From contig NW_020167522.1 in assembly GCF_001641265.1 (NCBI RefSeq), forward strand, positions 1,364,001 through 1,428,000: a stretch of 64,000 nt of DNA. The letters run 5' to 3'. The DNA is from Pseudogymnoascus destructans (Eukaryota; Ascomycota; Leotiomycetes; Thelebolales; Thelebolaceae). Each line of letters starts with the position of its first letter. Within the stretch, counting starts at the first letter, position 1. Below the pieces are notes generated by a model. The model saw nothing but the letters and a program-made list of their open reading frames with translations, was not told the origin of the DNA and did not search any database. Made by a program: the position numbers and the translations under genes. This document shows, one piece after another, positions 1-10,190 of this stretch.

Positions 1-228
1 CCCTTCCTTATATCCATTTCCTCCTTCGAGTCTAATAACCTCTTGAATATGGCGTGGATTGAGAGTTGTTCAAGCTCCTCCCATGCCTTTTTCCACACGA
101 TTTCCGCAGTCTTCCGAGTTGTAGGAGGCCCTTTACGAGTAGTAACCCGCTTCATAAATGGCCAACAAGGCTCAATCATATTAAGGTCAGGCGAATTACC
201 TGGCCATAATAGCCGTTGAATATCAAAC
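1..228 (-). pseudogene. Tc1/mariner-type transposase fragment (C-terminal part)
   Basis: The minus strand encodes about 76 residues of the C-terminal part of a DDE transposase. The motif WPGNSPDLNMIEPCW is the typical block around the third catalytic acid of Tc1/mariner (IS630-like) enzymes. The fragment is cut at its upstream side by an LTR that begins at 229 and runs off the window edge at the other side. The first two catalytic acids and the DNA-binding domain are not present, so it is non-functional here. It is the oldest layer of a nested transposon stack. Confidence 0.7.
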
Positions 229-1870
229 TGTAATGGTGGGTGCACCAGATGTGAGAATCTAGCCACCTAGGGGAAGGGATGATTTTACTAAGACAACACA
301 CTTCTTAGGAAATACAGTCAAACACCGTTAAGACGATCTTATGTAAGACGATATGTTCGATTGTGCGATTTATTTTCTGGGACGGATTCAAACACCATAC
401 ATTTATCGATATTCACGATATCCTTATATTCCTCCAACATATCGTCCTATACACACATAGAATGCCTCGAAAGCAGCGTGTAACTCTCGAGCAGCGACGA
501 GCTTTACGCACCTGGGTTCGAAGCCAACACCACCGCACTTCTCAACGAGCCTGTATCGCATGGTTTCAGCAGCAGTTCAACCACCAGTTAAGCCAATCCA
601 CTGTTTCTGAGTCCCTCAGCGACCGTTTTTCAACTCTCGATGGCATAGACAACAAGGTTGAAGGCTCACGAATTCGCCTAGGGCAGTGGCCAGACCTTGA
701 GAATCTGCTCGTCCTCTGGCAGAAACGAATCGAAGAGCAAGGAGGGTTTACAAGTGGCGATCTCATCCCAGAGAAAGCTCGACAAGTCTGGTGTCAGTTG
801 CCACAATACTCTGGCCAGGAATGCCCAGATTTTAGCACTGGCTGACTTCAACGATTCAAGAAATGACATCGCATTTCTGAGCATATATTCCACGGTGAAG
901 CTGGGTCAGTGCCAGAGTCAGCAGAGGAACAAATGAAGAGTTTACAAACCTTGGCAGGGGAGTTTCAAGAGGAGGATATATATAATATGGATGAAACGGG
1001 GCTCTTCTGGCGAATGACACCTTCTCGAGGTCTAGCAACAACTTCTCACGCTGGTCTTAAGAAGGATAAAAGCCGAATATCTCTAGTGTTCTGCACCAAT
1101 GCTACAGGTAATGACCGATTACCTGTTTGGATAATTGGCAAGGCAAAGAACCCTCGAGCTTTTCGACGCATCAATGTTACGACAATGGGAGGAGAATGGA
1201 GGTGGAACAAGAAGGCTTGGATGAATACAGTGATTATGAGTGAGTGGCTTCAAGCCTTCTATCAACACGTTGGGAGGACTCGAGAGATTCTATTAACAAT
1301 GGACAACTTCTCTGCTCATTACACTGCCCTAGAGTTATCACCACCGCCCTCAAATATTCGAATCTTCTGGCTTCCAGCCAATTTGACAAGTCGATTTCAA
1401 CCCCTTGATCAAGGCATTATACAGAGTTTCAAAGGCTACTATCGATGGCAGTGGCTCTCTTTTATGCTTCAATGCTTTGAATCAAATTGTCATACTGACA
1501 TTCGTTGCACTCAGTTTGCTATCAAACTCAGAGCAAACTTCGAACTCTCCTCCTCAAACCTACAAGTCACTATACATATTTTGGCTTATCACACCAACAA
1601 CAAGAGCAATACTACTCAACGATTGCTACAACCATCTATGATTCATTACACGTCATCGCTCCTTAGTTACTGGGCCAATATTACCACATAGCATATCTCT
1701 ACAACCCTCTATGATTCATTACATGACATCACTCATACTACCACATGACATATCTCTACCAACTAGAGGCCTAGGAGCATGAACAATAGCTCTAAAAGCT
1801 CCTACGAACCTCTATGATTCACTACATGTCATCGCTCTTTAGTTACCCACAAGATTGGTTAAGTTATGAC

Positions 1871-1948
1871 ATAATTTGTCTATAACATAATTTGTCTATA
1901 ACATAATTTGTCTATAACATAATTTGTCTATAACATAATTTGTCTATA
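1871..1948 (+). repeat. 16-bp tandem repeat, about five copies
   Basis: The unit ATAATTTGTCTATAAC is repeated four times exactly and a fifth time in part. Other copies of LTR family A carry this motif once, so the array expanded in this copy after integration, probably by replication slippage. Confidence 0.85.
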
Positions 1949-2255
1949 GGGGTACTCTGACCTTGGACCTCCTTTTACTTCCTATAGGCTAGGAACCTAA
2001 GAGATGGTTCTATGGGGTTCTCTTACGTCGACTACAGTTACCAAGCCTGGTTAGTCATGGAAAGTCTTGGAAAATGAGAGAACTACACTCCTTTAGCATA
2101 AATAGGATTGCCCTTTCCTTAAGAAAGGGCAAGCAGGCAATACAGTAAATCGACTATCACATACTTCCACGTCTTTTCCAAGCTTCCAAGCATTGATCTT
2201 GTTACTCCTTGTTTCTGAAAAGTCAGTGAGGTGTTAACCTCTGACTTACCCCTGA

Positions 2256-2809
2256 TGTAAGGACAGTTCGAACCGAGGCTGACCTTCAAGTCTGCAGAAG
2301 TATCCGAAGTATAATGTGAAGACTTCGATACTCGAAGCAGTAGGACAAGGTATAGTAGTTCAGGCTCCAAAGCATATACTTTATACCACAGGGGTCAAGT
2401 GGTGAGACTAACAGGTAGGCCAAGTGGTTCGACTCGAAGTAAGGAAATGCAAAGTAAGTCGAAGCAGGAGGAATTGCAAGAAGGCCAAGTAGTATATAAT
2501 TTGCTAGCTAAAGATCAATAAGAGACATGAGCAATAAGTGCTTATATAACAGTAAAAATCCCTAGTGCCAAATAAGAAGGCACTAATTAACCGAACCCTA
2601 GCTAAGCGAGCCCTAGTGCAGCAAGCCAATAACAGAGAGCCTAAGCCAGTAGTCAACATTTGGGCTGATCTAGGTCAGCAAGTGAAGCGAAGTGAGCAAA
2701 GTGAGCGAAGTGAGCGAAGCAGGTGAAGTGAATGACATAGTGAAATAAGTACTAGAGACTAAAGCGAATCGAAGGGTCGTGACACAAATATCGAAGGAGT
2801 GTCATGACA
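2256..2809. repeat. Solo LTR, family B, nested in LTR copy A2
   Basis: A 554-bp sequence with ends TGTAAGGACAG and GTGTCATGACA is flanked by the 5-bp duplication CCTGA (2251–2255 and 2810–2814). It interrupts the LTR-A sequence, which is continuous in copies A4 and A5. The TG…CA ends and 5-bp duplication fit a solo LTR. It contains short repeats of the type GTGAGCGAA near 2695–2725. No coding region is seen. Confidence 0.8.
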
Positions 2810-4249
2810 CCTGAGTTCCCAGACTTAACATTTGTTGCAACTTGTCTGAACCACTTCACTACATCACACACCTGATTGCTGCGTTGTGGAATAGTCTAAG
2901 CTACAACCCTTTGGCTCTGTTTCCTAAGACAGTGTGTTGTCTTAGTAAATTCATCCCTTCCTTGGGTGGCTAGATTCTCACATCTGGTGCACCCACCATT
3001 ACACAAATCAAGACCCAATGAAGTCGATGAATCTACATCTTGCAGTTCGCTGGACTGTTCGGAGTTGGAATCACCACATAACAAACACAACTATCTATAA
3101 CTGCTTTCGGAAATCAAGACTCCTTAGCAACCCAATATCTCTTCCTACATTAATAACTCCACCAAATCTATCAGAGCTATATGCACAGGTGGCACAAGCT
3201 GGCAATATCCAGGACTCTATGGCAATATCTAACTTTCTTAACCCAGTTGAAGAGTCTATAGTAGAGGATGAAGGAGCATTAAATCATGATGAGATTCTGC
3301 AAGAGATTATATCAGAACATCTTGAAGTTCCTGAAGAAGAAGAAGAAGAAGAAGAAGAGGTACTACAGCCACTAGTACCTACCATTCAGGCTGCTAGGAA
3401 TGCCTTGAATATTCTTATTGAGTTTGCGGAAAGTAGTGGAGATATCAAAACAGGTCATCTACGGGCTATTGAGAGTCTTGACCAGGAATTAGAGGCTTTG
3501 GATCAGAATGGGCGCATGCAAAGGACACTAGATAATTGGCTTACATAAGTGTGTATAAAACGATATATGCTTTAAGACGATATGAAAATGGTGGCTCGAA
3601 TCCATCGTCTTAACGGTGTTTGACTGTAGAGCCAAAGGGTTGTAGCTTAGACTATTCCACAATGCAGCAATCAGGTGTATGATGTAGTGAAGTAGTTTAG
3701 ACAAGTTGTAACAAATGTTGAGTCTGAGAACTCAGGGGTAAGTCAGAGATTAGCACCTCACTGACTTTTCAGAAACAAAGAATAACAAGATCAATGCTTG
3801 GAAGCTTGGAAAAGACGTAGAAGTATGTGCTAGTCGATTTACTGTATTGTCTGCTTGCCCTTTCTTAAGGAAAGGGCAATCCTATTTATGCCAAAGAAGT
3901 GTAGTTCTCTCATTTTCCATCACTTTCCATGACTAACCAGGCTTGGTAAATGTATTAGAAATCAAGTGCGACCCACAACTAGCTTGCTAATCATGTAGTG
4001 GACGTAAGAGAATCCCATAGAACCATCTCTTGGGTTCCTAGCCTATAGAAAGTGAAAAGGAGGTCCAAGGTCAGAGTACCTATAGACAAATTATGTCATA
4101 ACTTAACCAATCTTGTAGGTAACTAAAGAGCGATGACGTGTAATGAATCATAGAGGGTTGTAGAAGCTTCTAGAGCTATCATTCATGTTTCCAGGCCTCT
4201 AGTTGGTTGACATATGCCATGTGGTAGTATTGGCCCAGCTGTTACAGCT

Positions 4250-4637
4250 ACGGTAACGTGACATCATGGTTACAGGACCAGGGCCTAGTAACGTGACATG
4301 TGAGTCACAGGGGGCAAGCGGGGTAGGCTGCCATGTGACGGGGCTAATGGATAGTTGCAGAAACTAGTGGATATTGGCTAGTTGAGCTATCCACGAACTA
4401 TCCTGAATATCTAGCTATCCGCCAACTATCCAGATTACCCATGAGGCACGACGCCACTATATAAGTAGATAGTATTTCCTTAGATAGGAGCTTCATGCTC
4501 AACTCAATATAGTATTCTTTACAATACTGTAATGTGTTACTTGGAAAGCCTTTGTGTCTAATCCCCTGCCTCCTCTGTCAAGTCAACCTTATGCAAGAAA
4601 CCTCTTTGTCTTCTATTGTTTAGAAGTCAGCATTACA
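4250..4637 (+). repeat. LTR family C, copy C1
   Basis: A 388-bp sequence starts TGTTACAGCTACGG and ends GTCAGCATTACA. It has a TATA-like ACTATATAAG near 4455, which suggests that the LTR reads on the plus strand. Related sequence lies on the opposite strand at 25151–25692 and in pieces at 52551–53608. No matching target duplication is seen (CCAGC on the left, TGAGT on the right). It may therefore have arisen by recombination rather than simple integration. It truncates LTR copy A1. Confidence 0.55.
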
Positions 4638-4796
4638 TGAGTGTGGTATTGAGTTGACTTGTGGTTTCTGGATTTGATGTTCTGGTGTTCTGGTTCTGGC
4701 TCTGGTTCAATGTGTAGCTCTGGTTGGTCTGAGTTTTGATTTCTGGTTCTGGAGGTTCTGTTGCTCAAAGGTTTGTGCTGGTTTCTGGTTTGAGAG
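4638..4796 (-). other. Short Q/P/E-rich coding-like remnant between two LTRs
   Basis: Read on the minus strand, this piece is open and gives a low-complexity stretch rich in Gln, Asn, Pro and Glu (for example EPEPEPEHQN). Low-complexity sequence of this kind occurs in retrotransposon gag or capsid linker regions, but no domain is recognisable. It lies between LTR C1 and LTR A3. A simple pyrimidine/purine-biased repeat is an equally good explanation. Confidence 0.25.
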
Positions 4797-5418
4797 TGTA
4801 ATGGTGGGTGCACCAGATGTGAGAATCTAGCCACCCAAGGAAGGGATGAATTTACTAAGACAACACACTGTCTTAGAAAAATAGCCAAAGGGTCGTAGCT
4901 TAGACTATTCCACAACGCAGCAATCAGGTGTATGATATAGTGGAGTGGTTTAGACAAGTTGTAACAAATGTTAAGTCTGAGAACTCAGGGATAAGTCAGA
5001 GGTTAGCACCTCACTGACTTTTCAGAAACAAGGAGTAACAAGATCAATGCTTGGAAGCTTGGAAAAGACGTGGAAGTATGTGATAGTCGATTTACTGTAT
5101 TGTCTGCTTGCCCTTTCTTAAGGAAAGGGCAATCCTATTTTTGCTAAAGGAGTGTAGTTCTCTCATTTTCCAAGACTTTCCATGACTAACCAGGCTTGGT
5201 AACTGTAGTCGACGTAAGAGAATCCCATAGAACCATCTCCTAGGTTCCTAGCCTATAGGAAGTGAAAGGAGGTCCAAGGTCAGAGTAGCCCTATAGACAA
5301 ATTATGTCATAACTTAACCAATCTTGTGGGTAACTAAGGAGCGATGACGTGTAATGAATCATATAGGGTTGTAGAAGCTTTTGGAACGATAGCTCCAAAA
5401 GCTTCTACAACCCTATAT
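4797..5418. repeat. LTR family A, copy A3, truncated and folded back
   Basis: It begins TGTAATGGTGGGTGCACC and follows the other family A copies for about 590 bp. At 5386–5393 the sequence turns back on itself, and the last 25 bases are the exact reverse complement of the preceding arm. The remaining third of the LTR is missing. No target duplication can be assigned. Confidence 0.75.
5361..5418. repeat. Perfect 25-bp palindrome with 8-nt loop
   Basis: Arms at 5361–5385 and 5394–5418 are perfectly complementary around the loop ACGATAGC. Both arms are LTR-A sequence in opposite orientation. This looks like a fold-back inversion junction formed during repair or rearrangement. It is not a transcription terminator in this fungal, repeat-rich setting. 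Confidence 0.85.
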
Positions 5419-5422
5419 ACCT

Positions 5423-5594
5423 CCTGTCACTCGCTAAGTTCATTGAACCTGCTAGTGAAATTGTCAATAATAATGATAGAGAAATATTTACGTTAGTGGT
5501 CGAGCGTTACAGTTACCGAGCAGCAAGTGAAGGGGAAAGCGAAGATGATGGCGATGTTGAGCAGGAAAAAATCACTATAATGGAAGCTTTATGA
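5423..5594 (+). pseudogene. Unidentified transposon-type coding remnant (C-terminal tail)
   Basis: An open stretch of about 57 codons ends in TGA at 5592–5594. It contains AKFIEPASEIV and an acidic tail (EGESEDDGDVEQEK). It begins abruptly at the fold-back junction of LTR A3 and has no start codon of its own. The composition resembles the tail of a fungal transposase, but I cannot assign a family. Confidence 0.3.
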
Positions 5595-6976
5595 TGTTTA
5601 GATATAGTCAGATTATGGAAGCTAAGAATACCCCATGTATTCTTATTCATATCCCGGTCCCAAGCACATTCTTATATCGGTAATGTAATGGTGTATTATA
5701 TATTAAGGTATATATGCTACGGTGGAATAGTAGGAATAGGTCGTTGTTTAGTGCAAACGTAGGGTCCTGAGGCATACACGTGATTTTTCGCTCAGCTTCA
5801 CCGCTATTTACCGTACAAATACCGGTAGTAGCGAAAGGTGCGGAACTAGCTATAATCACGATGAGAATCGTCATTTTGGACCGTCATCGTAGACTTGGTG
5901 GCCCCAAAACTTTATAGGAGAGCGTCGATGGTACCGAAACCGCAGCGAAGCCTACAGCACCTACAACCAGAACACAGGCTTCTACAGGCTTCTACCGTTT
6001 ACCCTAGCACTTGTTTTATATCGCTACGTAGGTAGTGTACGGTACTACAGCATATAAGAGCCTATTTACAGCTTTTTACCAAGGTTGGGCTATATACGGT
6101 CGCTGCCACCGAGCAGAATCGCGAAAGCCACGGTTGAGTTGGCACCGACGTTGCGACCGTGGGGTGCGACCTGAGGCAGCAGAAAAATCGCTCATCGTGA
6201 TTCCGGGGTGGTGGACCCTGTCGTGATTAATAAGTCACCACGTGACGCTCACCGTCCCCCACATGAAGAGCGACAGCGACTACCTCCCTTACTCCTCCAC
6301 CCTTTGCTGCCTGTAAGCACCCTATACCCCCCTATTAACCTCTCTGATGCCTCTATCACATATGAGGCCAGCAGCAGCTCCTAGCGTTGTGGTCTGAGGT
6401 GGCTTGACGAAGCCATCTTGCCACAATGAGAGCGGCGGCTGGCGAATCAGCAGGACGAAGCTACACCAGGACGGCGAGGGGAGGTAGCAGTCAGGTGGAG
6501 TGTTGTACAATTATCACTTTGGAAGAGCTGGCTGTAAGCGTCACGTGGTGGGTTAGTAATCACAACAGGGTACGGAGTATAATTTTCATTACGGTCAAAT
6601 TACAGCGTATATTTATTCCTCCTGCGCGGATCTTGCCCCTGGTCCCAATTCCCCCACCTCGAGCTCCCCCCGCTCCTCTGATTGGCCCCGTCCCGAAGCT
6701 TCCCTCAATGCCATCATGTACCGTCCGTCATCATTACTACTCTGTTACTACTATGTTCAGCCCCAATCCCATCGATACACAGACATCCCATCAATAGCTT
6801 CATGCATTCCTCGTAAAACCCCCAGCAATAACAAAGAGAGCTCCTGCCTAGAGCGAGGAGAACTCTCCTCTTCGTTTCCAATCCCTCCGTTCTTCTGTAT
6901 ACTCTCACAATCCCACCGCCGACATCACACCAGTATCCCCAAGCTTCCGCTGGCCATTTCGACAAGCACTTCCATC
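5595..6976. other. Intergenic region and promoter side of the GH15 gene
   Basis: No convincing gene is seen. Open stretches at 5647–5874 (minus) and 6035–6226 (plus) lack recognisable domains. From about 6600 the plus strand becomes pyrimidine-rich with many CCC and CTCC runs, typical of a fungal promoter and 5' leader ahead of the ATG at 6977. Confidence 0.5.
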
Positions 6977-9649
6977 ATGTCCCCATCCGGGCTGTCTGAG
7001 GGCGAGAGGAGGAAAGGGACAGGTGGTCAGCTTCTCCAACCCTTGGTGAATATCTCACTGACTTCTGCTTCTCTGTAGGCTACCTCCCAATCGAAGACTA
7101 TGGCCTCATCGGTAATATGAGAACATGTGCCCTGGTGGGCATCGACGGGAGCCTGGACTTTATGTGCTGGTAAGATTCTCATCTTCTCATATTCCTCACA
7201 GAGCGGCATATCTACTCATCTACCACTTAATTCCATTCCCCCCCAAGTCCCGCTTCATCCGGTCTCACAAAACCACACCACTAACACGAAGTCAGGCCCG
7301 ACTTCGATTCCCCCACCGTATTCGGCCGCCTTCTCGATGCGGAGCATGGCGGCTACTTTAATATCTCCCCGACCAAGGGCGTCCAATACACGACCAAGCA
7401 GCAATATCTCCCCTCGTCAAACATCCTCCAGACCCGATACATTCACGAAGAGGGAGCCATGGACCTGATTGACTTCTTCCCGCGTCCCAAGAACACGATT
7501 GTCCTGGCAAAGCAGAAGCAGTTGCCGTTCCGGGAGACGGTGATTGTCCAGGATGAAGTGAAGAAGTGGCTGGTGAGACGTGTTGAGTGTATTAGGGGAT
7601 ATGTTGATATTGGTATATCCTCCCAATCGGAAAAAATGTACTCAAGCTAATATACACCCAGATGTTGAGATCTTCCCAGCGTTCGACTACGCCCGCGCCG
7701 AACACACGGTGGAAATCCACATCCCAAACCGTGGCCACGCCGAGCCAGAATCCAAGACCGTCACTTTCTCCTCGAAGAACCTGAAGTTACAGCTAGACGT
7801 CACCATTGACAAAGGAGACGAGGATTCCATAACCTGCCCATTACTAATATTCACCACCGTCAAGAAGGACAAGTTGCTCGGCGAAGGTGTCGTAGCTCAC
7901 ATCCACCTCGAAGAGGGCCAGGCCATCTCCTTCGTCCTCCGCGACGACATCCCCGACCACGTCACCCCAGACGTCACCACCGAAGTGCTGGACACGCAGC
8001 AGCATGACACCCAGGCATTCTGGTACAACTGGATTTCCAAATCCAAGTACAAGGGCCGCTGGCGCGAGGTCGTCAACCGGAGTCTGATGATCCTGAAACT
8101 GCTAACCTACGAACCAACTGGCGCCATCATCGCCTCGCCCACCTTTTCCGTCCCAGAAGCCATTGGAGGCGTTCGGTAAGTGCTCTAGAGCTATTTTTTC
8201 CTACCATTTCCCCTCGTATTTCGTACCATGTCCATGCATGCATGTAGTGTAGCTTTCCTTTGAACATGAATGTCTCACACCCAAATATGATAGTGGCCCA
8301 AGGGGCTTGGAACACGAGAAATCCTATCCTCTGCATTCGTTAGTATCACGACTTCTTTCTAGAGAAACCTTGTGTGTTGAGCTTGGCTGCTAACTGTCGC
8401 GCAGGAACTGGGATTATCGGTTCTGTTGGATCCGAGATTCTAGTTTTACAATTTATATTCTCCTCAGGATGGGGTTCACGGAGGAGGCGGATTCGTATAT
8501 GGATTTCATCAGTGATCGGTTTAGGAAGTCGAGATCGCCTGAGGGGGCTCTGCCGATTATGTTTACCATCCGGGGCGAGACTGATATCCCTGAGATAGAG
8601 CTGAGGTTGGTCGCACCCCTACCTAAGGATTTACAAATATTAACATCTTGACAACAGCCATCTCTCAGGATACAGAGGCAGCGCACCCGTCCGCATCGGC
8701 AACGGCGCCGCTTTCCACCAGCAATTCGACATCTACGGCGAGCTCATGGACGGCATATATCTCTATAACAAATACGGGAAACCCGTGACTTGGGAGCAAT
8801 GGGTGTCCGTTCGGGAGATCCTGGACTACGTGCTCACGATCTGGAAAGGTACCAGCCATCCATCATCCACTGACATTTAGACCGCGCTAACTGGCCTACG
8901 GATCCCGACATGTCCATCTGGGAAGTGAGGAATAATAAGCAGAATTTCGTGTACAGCAAAATCATGCTCTGGGTAGCGTTTGATCGCGGCCTTAGACTGT
9001 CGGAGAAGAGGTGTCTACCATGCCCGAATCGCGCGGCATGGATGAAGGCACGCGACGAGATCTACGAGGAAATAATGAACAAAGGTAGTTATCTCCCCGC
9101 CTCTCTTTCCCCCGCCTCCCCCTACTCAGAACCAGCAAAACTAATACCCCCTTCCTTCCCCTTTCCACAGGCTACAGTCACACCCTCAAATGCTTCGTCC
9201 AATCCTACGAAAGCGGCGACGCCCTCGACTCCTCCATCCTCATCGCCCCCCTCGTCTTCTTCATCTCCCCCAACGACCCCCGCTTCCTACGCACCATGGA
9301 CCGCATCCTGCTCACCCCGGAGAAGGGCGGGCTCACCAGCACCGGCCTCGTCTACCGGTACAACACCGCACAATCCGACGACGGGGTCGGCGGCCACGAG
9401 GGCGCATTCAGCATGTGCACATTCTGGCTGGTGGAAGCGATGACGCGGGCTGGCGTGTATGATAAGAAGTATTTGACGAGGGCGGTGAATGTGTTTGAGA
9501 ATATCCTGAGTTTCTCGAATCATTTGGGCATGTTTTCGGAGGAGATTGCGAGGAGTGGGGAGCAGTTGGGGAATACGCCGCAGGCTTTTAGTCATTTGGC
9601 GTTGATTAGTGCGGCGTTTAATTTGGATCGCACGACGGATGGGGGGTGA
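6977..9649 (+). CDS. Glycoside hydrolase family 15 (glucoamylase/trehalase-like), intracellular
   Basis: Predicted exons: 6977–7022, 7079–7169, 7296–7612, 7662–8175, 8405–8605, 8658–8848, about 8881–9084 and 9171–9649, giving about 680 residues. The N-terminus (YLPIEDYGLIGNMRTCALVG, then GSLDFMCWPDFDSP) is the trehalase-like domain that precedes the (alpha/alpha)6 barrel in bacterial-type GH15 enzymes. The barrel contains NWDYRFCWIRDSSF, and the C-terminal acidic motifs are GGHEGAFSMCTFW (about residue 595) and GEQLGNTPQAFSHLALI (about residue 650), where the catalytic glutamates of the family lie. No signal peptide is seen, so a cytosolic role in alpha-glucan or trehalose breakdown is likely; the substrate is unknown. 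The sixth intron is abnormal: the donor is at 8849 and a CTAAC branch at 8887, but the expected acceptor reads CTACGG. The only nearby AG (8880) would make a 32-nt intron. Confidence 0.85.
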
Positions 9650-10190
9650 GAGGAGGGAGGGGGCGTTGGAGAGGGGTGAGGAGTTGGTGATGAGCCTTGA
9701 GGATTCTTGCTACGCTGGCGTATACTATGGATTATTTGCTCTTCTATATGGCTAGGTTTAAACTATAGCCCTTTTCTAAGTGCTATTACAAAAAACATTA
9801 GCTTTTATTTTAGTTTCGAGAGAGCTCTTTGCGAAATATTTTGAGTTTATAACAATCAACAAAATAAAATAACAAAAACCCGGATTTTGCACAACCTCAC
9901 AATCTCCATTAGATCAGTAAACACTGCGAATTACACACCAAAAAAATATAGGCTCTATTCCCTCCTATCCTCCCAGCTCCCACCAAAGCTTTTAAGAGAG
10001 AAACACGTGACACCGCGTTTTCTCGCGAAGCTTACTAACGCGTCCCCCCAATCCAATACCCCAAGATCAAAAAACCTTCTCACTCTCAACTCCGGTCACA
10101 CAACACATTGGCTTACGACAATTTAAAAAACCAAAGCATATTCGCACTCAAAGGACGGATTAACGAATTTTTGATAAGAGGAGGGAGATA
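9650..10190. promoter_or_regulatory. Intergenic and APN1 upstream region with one MCB-type site
   Basis: No gene is seen. An ACGCGT hexamer lies at 10038–10043, about 150 bp upstream of the APN1 start. ACGCGT is the MluI cell-cycle box recognised by MBF-type factors in fungi, which drive G1/S genes. A single six-base site has limited weight. The rest is AT-rich 3' flank of the GH15 gene. Confidence 0.4.

Larger units (their letters stand above)
1488..3003. repeat. LTR family A, copy A2 (solo LTR inside pogo transposase)
   Basis: It starts TGTCATACTGACATTCG and ends CACCCACCATTACA. The 5-bp duplication CAAAT (1483–1487 and 3004–3008) shows a clean retroviral-type integration. It is longer than the other copies (about 890–950 bp) for two reasons: a 554-bp foreign solo LTR (family B) sits inside it, and a 16-bp unit is tandemly expanded at 1871–1948. 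No internal retrotransposon region remains, so it is a solo LTR. Confidence 0.85.
462..3548 (+). pseudogene. pogo-family DDE transposase, broken by two stops and an LTR insertion
   Basis: The protein would bind the element ends and catalyse cut-and-paste transposition. From 462 the N-terminus (MPRKQRVTLEQRRALRTWV) resembles the helix-turn-helix of CENP-B/Tc5-type transposases. The DDE domain follows from about 930 with the acids in YNMDETG, LTMDNFSAH and QPLDQGII. Two in-frame TGA codons at 843–845 and 864–866 interrupt it. Each is explainable as TGG or CGA changed to TGA. LTR copy A2 splits the gene after 1487, and the frame resumes correctly at 3009 if the LTR and one CAAAT duplication are ignored. 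The C-terminal part has a glutamate run and ends at 3548. The start at 462 is chosen because the family homology begins there; an earlier in-frame ATG exists at 363. Confidence 0.85.
315..3626 (+). mobile_element. pogo/Tigger-type DNA transposon with nested insertions
   Basis: The element has perfect 23-bp terminal inverted repeats that begin CAGTCAAACACCGTTAAGAC, at 315–337 and 3604–3626. A TA target duplication flanks it at 313–314 and 3627–3628. It inserted into LTR copy A1. Without the 1516-bp LTR insertion and its 5-bp duplication it would be about 1.79 kb, a normal size for a fungal pogo-class element. It encodes one DDE transposase with a CENP-B-like N-terminus. Confidence 0.9.
229..4249. 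repeat. LTR family A, copy A1, split by a pogo element
   Basis: This copy starts TGTAATGGTGGGTGCACC and lies in two pieces, 229–312 and 3629–4249. A pogo transposon sits between them at a duplicated TA. Homologous copies at 4797, 23965, 52557 and 62379 show the uninterrupted order. The far end is lost at about 4249, where a different LTR (family C) begins. The family has TG…CA ends, 5-bp target duplications where intact and no coding capacity. These features fit solo LTRs of an unseen retrotransposon. Confidence 0.75.

Noticed and set aside
5366..5413. The 25-bp palindrome considered as a transcription terminator
   Set aside because: It lies in transposon debris in a eukaryotic genome, and both arms are LTR sequence. 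A rearrangement joint explains it.
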